Shown here: one piece after another, positions 1-4,020 of the stretch | Layout of the letters: every line of letters starts with the position of its first letter | Position numbering within the stretch: the stretch's first letter is position 1 | Notes under the pieces: generated by a model | The model's input: the letters and a program-made list of their open reading frames with translations, nothing else | Database searches by the model: none | Told to the model about the DNA's origin: nothing | Program-made: the position numbers and the translations under genes | Assembly: GCA_021796905.1 (NCBI GenBank) | Contig: JAKABK010000086.1 | Span: 1 to 7,250, forward strand | Direction: 5' to 3' | Source: Actinomycetes bacterium | Lineage (GTDB): Bacteria; Actinomycetota; Acidimicrobiia; Acidimicrobiales; Palsa-688 | DNA length: 7,250 bases

Positions 1-150
1 GACCGGGCAGGAGACGACCTCTCTGAGCTTGTCGGCGAAGCAGGGCGCGGGGGGCACGCCCGCAGTCCAGCAGACCGGGAGGGGTTGGGCGCAGCCGGGG
101 CGGCCGGCGCCGCTGACCGACCGCTGACCCACCGCTGGGAGATCCACCCA
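1..150. other. Unassigned left edge, possibly the end of a neighbouring gene
   Basis: No gene can be called confidently here. Two weak readings have G/C in nearly all third codon positions. One is a + strand frame entering from the left edge at base 2 and stopping at TGA 125-127, about 41 codons, which could be the 3' end of an upstream gene. The other is a minus-strand reading from a GTG at 57-55 that runs off the left edge with 19 codons (begins MPPAPCFADKLREVV), which could be the 5' end of a divergent gene. The two readings share the same wobble positions, so third-position G/C cannot separate them. I recognise neither peptide. More sequence to the left would decide. Confidence 0.3.
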
Positions 151-241
151 CCCGCCCGGTGGCCCGCCGGCAGGGTCGGTGCCCGCCCGGTGGCCCGCCG
201 GCCGGGTCGGTGCCTTCGGTGGCCCGCCGGCCGGGTGGGTG
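151..241. repeat. Three-copy tandem repeat (31/31/29 bp)
   Basis: Three head-to-tail copies lie at 151-181, 182-212 and 213-241. Each holds the identical 14-bp core CGGTGGCCCGCCGG (157-170, 188-201, 217-230), followed by an 11-bp near-identical tail (CAGGGTCGGTG, CCGGGTCGGTG, CCGGGTGGGTG). The third copy is 2 bp shorter and altered at its left end. Unit lengths of 31 and 29 are not multiples of three, so the array is unlikely to encode protein, although the frame of the downstream gene happens to stay open through it. The last copy ends 26 bp before the GTG at 268 and covers the place where a -35 element would lie. It may be a repeated regulator site or a slippage-generated minisatellite. Confidence 0.85.
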
Positions 242-253
242 CCGGGGGTGTGG

Positions 254-259
254 GACACT
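254..259 (+). promoter_or_regulatory. Possible -10 box for the GATase-like hydrolase gene
   Basis: GACACT lies 8 nt before the GTG at 268. It matches TANNNT except for the first base. The distance would place the transcription start at or next to the start codon, that is, a leaderless mRNA. The evidence is weak and rests mainly on the similar arrangement at other genes in this window. Confidence 0.3.
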
Positions 260-267
260 GCCCGGCC

Positions 268-990
268 GTGACCCGCGACGCCGGACCGCTCGCCCTGGTG
301 GGTGCCGGGGAGTACCTGGAGTCGATGGCCCCGGTCGAGGCCGGGCTCCTGGAGGGCCGCCCTCCGCGCTATGTGCAACTGGCGACCGCGGCGGTGCCGG
401 ACGGTCCGGAGGTGGTCGCTCGCTGGCACCGCCTCGGTAGGCAACAGGCGGAACGCCTCGGGGTCGAAGCAGTCGTGCTGCCGGTCGCGGACCGGGTCGG
501 CGCCGACGATCCGGGGCTCGCCTCGCAGGTGGCCGGCGCCGGTCTGGTGTACCTCTCGGGGGGACACCCCGGCTTCCTGGCCGACACCCTGCGGGGGTCG
601 GCGGTCTGGGCGGCGATAGTCGAGGCCTGGAGCGCCGGCGCTGCGCTCGCCGGTTGCAGCGCCGGGGCGATGGCGTTGTGCGCGTCGGTGCCCTCGCTAC
701 GTCACCCCCGCGGCGAGGGCGGCACCGCCGGGCTCGGACTGCTCCCGCACATCCAGGTGGTCCCGCACTTCGACACCTTCGCTCGTCGGGTGCCCGACCT
801 GCTCGCCAGGTTCCTCGTCCCGGCGACAGGGTCGGTCACGGTGGTCGGGGTCGACGAGGAGACCGCCCTCGTCGGGGGACCGGAGGACTGGGCGGTCCGG
901 GGGCGGGGATCGGCGTGGGTCCTCACCCGCGAGGGGCGTACCGAGCGCCCGAGCGGGACGACCCTCAGGACGCCCGGCTGGCCGGGCTGA
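268..990 (+). CDS. Peptidase E-like (S51) / class I glutamine amidotransferase-like protein
   Basis: A protein of 240 aa with the alpha/beta fold signature of the peptidase S51 / type 1 GATase-like group (dipeptidase E, cyanophycinase-like). The N-terminal strand LALVGAGEY is at residues 8-16. A YLSGGHPGFLADTLRG segment (95-110) occupies the place of the GGN motif of peptidase E. The nucleophile elbow GCSAGAMAL (129-137) gives Ser131 as the likely catalytic residue, and VPHFD (165-169) gives His167 as the likely general base. The family cleaves Asp-containing dipeptides or related amide bonds; the substrate here is unknown. No signal peptide is seen, so it is probably cytosolic. I chose GTG 268 because it directly precedes the conserved strand and lies after the tandem repeat. 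GTG 250 and TTG 85 are in frame but would translate spacer or repeat DNA. The 3' end overlaps the convergent HD gene by 26 bp. Confidence 0.85.
   Translation: MTRDAGPLALVGAGEYLESMAPVEAGLLEGRPPRYVQLATAAVPDGPEVVARWHRLGRQQAERLGVEAVVLPVADRVGADDPGLASQVAGAGLVYLSGGHPGFLADTLRGSAVWAAIVEAWSAGAALAGCSAGAMALCASVPSLRHPRGEGGTAGLGLLPHIQVVPHFDTFARRVPDLLARFLVPATGSVTVVGVDEETALVGGPEDWAVRGRGSAWVLTREGRTERPSGTTLRTPGWPG
965..990. other. Convergent 3' overlap of two genes
   Basis: The TGA of the + strand hydrolase (988-990) and the TGA of the minus-strand HD gene (967-965) cross, so 26 bp code on both strands. The hairpin 972-987 lies inside this overlap. Transcripts reading through would be complementary over their 3' ends. 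Confidence 0.85.
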
Positions 991-1534
991 GCAGGGCGCG
1001 TACCAGCGGCTCGAAGTGATCGAGCGGCTCGCTGCTGTAGTCGGGGTCGAACGCGACCTGGTCGTACTTGGCGCAGAACTCCTCGGTGTGCTCGAAGTAC
1101 GGCGAGCCCCGGAACTGCTCCCGGGAGTTGCGGTCACCGCCGAGGTGGTGCCAGAAGTAGTAACCCTGGAACAAGCCGTGGTGGGCCATCATCCAGTGGT
1201 TCGCCTCCGAGACGAACGGCTCGACGATCGCGGCGCCGATCGCCTCGTGGTTGTAGGGGGACAGGGCGTCGCCGATGTCGTGCAGGAGGGCGCAGAGCAC
1301 GTACTCGTCGTCCCGCCCGTCCCTCAGAGCCCGGGTGGCGGTCTGCAGAGAATGCTCGAGACGGTCGACCGGGAAGCCCCCGTGGTCGTTGCGGAGGTAG
1401 GCGAGCTGCTCGAGCACGTGGTCGGGGACCGAGGCCTGGGTCACCGCCAGCTGAGGAGCGATGATCCCCCAGTCCTCGGCGGTCGACTCCTCGAAGCTGC
1501 GGAAAGCTGCACGCCGGGGCGGTGCGGTCGTCAT
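965..1534 (-). CDS. HD-domain metalloprotein, PhnZ/inositol-oxygenase-like ligand set
   Basis: A protein of 189 aa from ATG 1534-1532; an in-frame GTG two codons upstream (1540) would give 191. It carries an HD-domain core. LEHSLQTATRA holds His61, LLHDIGD holds His85-Asp86, and NHEAIGAAI holds His96. MMAHHGLFQGYY holds His118/His119, and CAKYDQVAFD holds Asp158. This order (H, HD, H, H, D) and the phrases LEHxLQ and HExxGA resemble the HD enzymes PhnZ and TmpB and, more distantly, myo-inositol oxygenase, which bind a mixed-valence diiron centre. Ordinary HD phosphohydrolases remain possible. The Tyr/Glu pair that PhnZ uses for its aminophosphonate substrate, 10 and 7 residues before the first His, is replaced by His and Phe, so the substrate should differ. 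No phosphonate gene is nearby. It is transcribed alone, divergently from the DivIVA-like gene. Confidence 0.85.
   Translation of the reverse strand: MTTAPPRRAAFRSFEESTAEDWGIIAPQLAVTQASVPDHVLEQLAYLRNDHGGFPVDRLEHSLQTATRALRDGRDDEYVLCALLHDIGDALSPYNHEAIGAAIVEPFVSEANHWMMAHHGLFQGYYFWHHLGGDRNSREQFRGSPYFEHTEEFCAKYDQVAFDPDYSSEPLDHFEPLVRALLSPASRAS
972..987. terminator. G/C hairpin at convergent gene ends
   Basis: GCCCGG (972-977) pairs with CCGGGC (982-987) around the loop CTGG. It sits immediately before the stop codon of the + gene and inside the end of the minus gene. No T-run follows on either strand, so it is not a canonical intrinsic terminator. It could be a U-less bidirectional terminator or a chance hairpin in GC-rich DNA. 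Confidence 0.3.
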
Positions 1535-1541
1535 GGTCACA

Positions 1542-1547
1542 ACGCTA
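1542..1547 (-). promoter_or_regulatory. -10 box of a leaderless promoter for the HD gene
   Basis: On the minus strand TAGCGT (1547-1542) is followed by exactly 7 nt and then ATG at 1534. This TANNNT-N7-ATG arrangement is typical of leaderless actinobacterial transcripts that begin at the start codon. No Shine-Dalgarno sequence is visible upstream, which fits. It supports ATG 1534 over GTG 1540. No clear -35 is seen. Confidence 0.5.
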
Positions 1548-1570
1548 CCGAGCGCCGCCGCCCCCGGTAC

Positions 1571-1599
1571 TTGCTTCGGCCGCTTGCATCGACAACAAT
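1571..1599 (+). promoter_or_regulatory. Candidate sigma70-type promoter for the DivIVA-domain gene
   Basis: TTGCTT (1571-1576), a 17-bp spacer and AACAAT (1594-1599) match the -35/-10 consensus at 4 of 6 bases each. The region is locally AT-richer than its surroundings. Transcription from about 1606 would give a leader of about 75 nt with a Shine-Dalgarno before ATG 1680. Confidence 0.35.
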
Positions 1600-1668
1600 G
1601 CTGGCGGGGACCGGGAGACCGGTGGGCTCAGTCCGTGTCGCGCCGCGAGGCGCGCAGACTCGACCCGC

Positions 1669-1674
1669 GAGGTG
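1669..1674 (+). promoter_or_regulatory. Ribosome binding site of the DivIVA-domain gene
   Basis: GAGGTG ends 5 nt before ATG 1680. It decides this start over the longer in-frame extension, which would run back to about 1461 through the divergent HD gene. Confidence 0.6.
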
Positions 1675-1679
1675 CTCCG

Positions 1680-2576
1680 ATGGTCACCGATCTCACGCCA
1701 CGCTTCACCGTTTCGCTGCGTGGGTACGACAAGGACGAGGTCGACGAGTACCTGGAATCGCTCGCCGCCCACGCGACCGACGCAGACGGGGAGCTGATGG
1801 CCCACCGGCAGCGGAACCGGGACCTCGACAGCGAGGTCCAGCGCCTGGCCGCCAGGGTCCGAGAGCTGGAGGACGCGATCCGGACCGAGACGCCGCACAC
1901 GGTGCGGGCGATCGGTGAGCGGATCACCCTCATCCTGAGCGAGGCGGAGGCCGGAGCGACCGAGACGCTCGCCCAGGCCGAGAGCCGTGCGGACCAGCTA
2001 CTCGCCCAGGCGCGCGAGGAGGCGGAGGACCTGCGTCGGGAGGCGACTACCGAGCTCGCCGAAGCCAGGGAGGTGCGGGAGGAGTCGCAGCGGGCCGCCG
2101 AGGAGCAGTTGCAGCGCGCCGAGGCCGAGGCCAAGGCCAGGGCCTCGGCGATCCTGAACGAGGCCGAGTCGCGGGCCCGTCGACGCCAGGCGCAGATCGA
2201 GGGGTGGGCGCAGGAGGTGATCGCTGCCACCCAGGCCGACCAGGCGCAGATGGCGGAGGAGTTCGCTCTTCTCAGGCGTCGCCACGAGTCGGAGCTGATC
2301 GAGCTCACCACCCGCAGGGACGACGTCGTCGCCAGCCTCCGGTCCCTCCAGCAGTCGATCTCCCGGGCCGTCGAGCGGATCCCGCTGTCGTCGACCGACG
2401 ACCTGGTCGGCACGGAAGGTGTGGTGGCGGTCCCTGCCGGAACCGACCGGCAGCCCGACGGGCGGCAGTCTGACCAGGAGGTCGGGTTCGCCGGAGAGCC
2501 TGACGACCTCGACTGCGACGAGACCGCCACCGGGGACGGTCACTACGGCGAGCGGGGGTACCCCCGGGCCGGCTGA
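1680..2576 (+). CDS. DivIVA-domain coiled-coil protein
   Basis: A protein of 298 aa. The N-terminus shows the DivIVA-type membrane-targeting motif: FTVSLRGYDKDEVDEYLESL at residues 9-28, with the conserved GYDxxEVDxYL pattern. Residues about 35-69 and 76-229 are long Glu/Arg/Ala-rich heptad-like segments predicted to be coiled coil, joined by a short break with Pro at 72. The tail (about 235-298) is acidic, Gly/Asp-rich and probably disordered. DivIVA-family proteins oligomerise at curved membranes and organise polar growth, septation or chromosome anchoring in actinobacteria. There are no division genes such as ftsZ or sepF beside it, so it is more likely an extra family member than the principal polar DivIVA (Wag31). 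The start follows a good Shine-Dalgarno and directly precedes the motif. It converges on the small gene at 2618-3019 with a 41-bp gap. Confidence 0.9.
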   Translation: MVTDLTPRFTVSLRGYDKDEVDEYLESLAAHATDADGELMAHRQRNRDLDSEVQRLAARVRELEDAIRTETPHTVRAIGERITLILSEAEAGATETLAQAESRADQLLAQAREEAEDLRREATTELAEAREVREESQRAAEEQLQRAEAEAKARASAILNEAESRARRRQAQIEGWAQEVIAATQADQAQMAEEFALLRRRHESELIELTTRRDDVVASLRSLQQSISRAVERIPLSSTDDLVGTEGVVAVPAGTDRQPDGRQSDQEVGFAGEPDDLDCDETATGDGHYGERGYPRAG

Positions 2577-2617
2577 GGCCGACCGGGGCGGACCGGCCGG
2601 GCCCGTCGCTCAGGTCC

Positions 2618-3019
2618 TCACCCCGGCGGGCCGAGCGGCCCGCGGTCGGGGGTGGGGTCGAAGGCGATGCCCGCGGCGGTCGCGACCAGCGCGCCGGCTG
2701 CCTCGGCGTCGGGGACGCTGACCACGATCTCCCCGAAACGCTGACCGTTGAGCTCGATCACCACCGCCGGCCCGCTGCCGTGCACGAGCGAGAAGTCCCA
2801 CCCGCTGCCGTGCCGGCGGGTTCCGAGCGCCACCCATCCCGGGACGGCGATACCGGCCGAGCGCCAGCCGCGCAGCACGATCCAAGGGCTCAGCGGGACC
2901 CGCACCCGCCGCACCGACGAGAGCGGCACCCGCAGGTCCCGGACCCGGAAGCTGCACAGCCGTTCCCCGAGGCCCATGCTCAGCACCAGGTCCGGTCCGT
3001 CGATGAGCAGCTCGGCCAC
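2618..3019 (-). CDS. Small conserved actinobacterial protein, possibly PH-like
   Basis: A protein of 133 aa. I recognise the general pattern of an uncharacterised actinobacterial family but know no function. It starts with alternating hydrophobic strands (ELLIDGPDLVLSM, residues 3-15). RVPLSSVRRVRV (30-41) follows, then PWIVLRGWRSAGIAVPGWVALGTRR (45-69), PAVVIELNG (84-92) and a final region (95-115) likely to be helical. Many short strands capped by one C-terminal helix resemble a pleckstrin-homology-like barrel; this is inference from pattern only. There is no signal peptide or confident transmembrane helix. The C-terminus is Pro/Gly-rich. The GTG start has GAGGGG directly abutting it, too close to be a good ribosome site; a leaderless start is more likely. 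It is divergent from the dehydrogenase gene and convergent with the DivIVA-domain gene. Confidence 0.75.
   Translation of the reverse strand: MAELLIDGPDLVLSMGLGERLCSFRVRDLRVPLSSVRRVRVPLSPWIVLRGWRSAGIAVPGWVALGTRRHGSGWDFSLVHGSGPAVVIELNGQRFGEIVVSVPDAEAAGALVATAAGIAFDPTPDRGPLGPPG
2626..2643. terminator. G/C hairpin after the DivIVA-domain gene
   Basis: GCGGGCC (2626-2632) pairs perfectly with GGCCCGC (2637-2643) around the 4-nt loop GAGC. It lies 49 bp past the DivIVA-like stop and inside the last codons of the convergent small gene. There is no T-run on either side. It is a candidate U-less terminator for one or both genes. Confidence 0.35.
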
Positions 3020-3027
3020 CCCCTCGC

Positions 3028-3033
3028 AGGGTA
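3028..3033 (-). promoter_or_regulatory. -10 box of a leaderless promoter for the small PH-like gene
   Basis: On the minus strand TACCCT (3033-3028) is followed by 8 nt and then GTG at 3019. The TANNNT pattern and distance fit a transcript starting at or one base from the start codon. Confidence 0.4.
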
Positions 3034-3116
3034 GCGCCGAGCGCGGCGAGGTCGCGCCCGGCGCCGGCGGTCACCGCACCGGGCCGGGGTGGCCGGGGGT
3101 CGGGTGGCACGGCGGC

Positions 3117-3151
3117 ATCCGGGGCCCGGGCCCGTGGTCCGGACCCCCGAT
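3117..3151. promoter_or_regulatory. Nested palindromes, possible operator
   Basis: Two perfect palindromes stand side by side: GGGCCCGGGCCC (3122-3133) and GGTCCGGACC (3136-3145). They lie inside an imperfect inverted repeat, ATCCGGGG (3117-3124) against CCCCCGAT (3144-3151), with 7 of 8 pairs matched. The block sits in the 170-bp divergent region, about 25 bp upstream of the dehydrogenase -10 box. It could bind a dimeric regulator of one or both promoters. GC-rich DNA yields such palindromes more readily than average DNA. Confidence 0.35.
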
Positions 3152-3176
3152 CGGCGTCGGGCGGGGCCGGCTCGGG

Positions 3177-3182
3177 TAACTT
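3177..3182 (+). promoter_or_regulatory. -10 box of a leaderless promoter for the dehydrogenase gene
   Basis: TAACTT is followed by exactly 7 nt and then GTG 3190. It is the clearest leaderless arrangement in the window. No Shine-Dalgarno precedes the GTG and no clear -35 is seen. Confidence 0.5.
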
Positions 3183-3189
3183 CGCCGGC

Positions 3190-3942
3190 GTGCCCGAGCT
3201 GCCCGTAGCCGTCGTGACCGGAGCCTCCAGCGGGATCGGGGCCGCCAGCGCCCGGGCGCTCGCCGCAGCCGGCTGGCACGTAGTGGTCGGGGCCCGACGC
3301 CTGGAACGTCTGGTCGACCTCGCTTCCGGGCTCGGCCCGGGCGCCGCGACGGCCCTTCCCCTCGACGTGACCGATCCCGCCTCGGTGGAGGCCTTTTCCC
3401 GGCAGGTTCCCGAGTGCCGGCTGGTGGTCCACTGCGCCGGCGGTGCCCTCGGCCTCGACCCGGTCGCCGGTGCCGACGAGGGCCGCTGGCGGACCATGTA
3501 CGACACCAATGTCCTCGGCGTACTGCGGGTCACCCGGGCGTTGCTGCCGGCGCTGCTCGCCTCCGGCGACGGCCAGGTGGTGCTCATCGGTTCGGTCGCC
3601 GCGTTCGAGCCCTACGCCGGCGGGGCCGGCTACAACGCCGCCAAGGCGGCCGCCTCCGCCCTCGCCGACGTCTTGCGTATCGAGCACGTCGGGCGGCCGT
3701 TGCGGGTCAGCGAGATCGACCCGGGGATGGTCGAGACGGAGTTCTCGCTCGTGAGATTCGACGGGGACGCCGAACGGGCGGCCGCCACCTACCGGGGCAT
3801 GACCCCGCTCGGCGCCGCTGACGTCGCGGAGGTGGTGGCGTTCGTCGCGAGCCGGCCGGCGCACGTCGACATCGACCGCGTCGTGGTGCGACCCAGGGAC
3901 CAGGCCCGGGTTTGGTTGGTCAACCGGTCCGCCCCGGGCTGA
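3190..3942 (+). CDS. YdfG-like short-chain dehydrogenase/reductase
   Basis: A classical SDR of 250 aa, the usual length. The cofactor motif TGASSGIG is at residues 10-17, and GARR (34-37) gives basic residues expected to favour NADP(H). Asp59-Val60 contacts adenine, Asn107 (DTNVLG) is the fourth catalytic residue, and Ser135, Tyr148 (YNAAK) and Lys152 complete the active site. DPGMVETEFSLVRF (177-190) and the following TYRGMTPL-DVAE stretch strongly resemble E. coli YdfG and the bacterial serine/3-hydroxy acid dehydrogenases, so oxidation of L-serine, L-allo-threonine or 3-hydroxy acids is a reasonable expectation. One oddity is that the usual NNAG motif reads HCAG (81-84). The enzyme is cytosolic. 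It stands alone, convergent with the helicase gene across a 61-bp gap. Confidence 0.92.
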   Translation: MPELPVAVVTGASSGIGAASARALAAAGWHVVVGARRLERLVDLASGLGPGAATALPLDVTDPASVEAFSRQVPECRLVVHCAGGALGLDPVAGADEGRWRTMYDTNVLGVLRVTRALLPALLASGDGQVVLIGSVAAFEPYAGGAGYNAAKAAASALADVLRIEHVGRPLRVSEIDPGMVETEFSLVRFDGDAERAAATYRGMTPLGAADVAEVVAFVASRPAHVDIDRVVVRPRDQARVWLVNRSAPG

Positions 3943-3998
3943 AGGGCCTCCCGTCCGGTCCGTTCCCCCGACCCGCCGGCGATCCCGCCCCGACCCGG

Positions 3999-4020
3999 GG
4001 TGCTCAGGTCCGGGAGCACC
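3999..4020. terminator. Hairpin spanning the helicase stop codon
   Basis: GGTGCTC (3999-4005) pairs perfectly with GAGCACC (4014-4020) around an 8-nt loop. It overlaps the helicase TGA (4006-4004) and lies 57 bp past the dehydrogenase stop. There is no T-run. A bidirectional U-less terminator between the two convergent genes is plausible. Confidence 0.35.

Noticed and set aside
151..241. CRISPR array
   Set aside because: The copies are directly head to tail with no unique spacers, and there are only three units.
85..267. N-terminal extension of the hydrolase from TTG 85
   Set aside because: It would translate the tandem repeat in shifting frames into Arg/Pro/Gly-rich sequence; the conserved domain starts just after GTG 268.
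1016..1918. 300-codon open frame on the + strand
   Set aside because: It is antisense to the HD gene and then runs across the DivIVA-domain start in another frame, with no recognisable domain.
1628..2530. 300-codon minus-strand frame opposite the DivIVA-domain gene
   Set aside because: Its Ser/Arg-rich translation is just the antisense of Glu/Ala/Arg coiled-coil codons.
2610..3587. 325-codon minus-strand frame over the dehydrogenase and small gene
   Set aside because: It contradicts the clear SDR motifs on the + strand and the small conserved gene in another frame; the composition is low-complexity.
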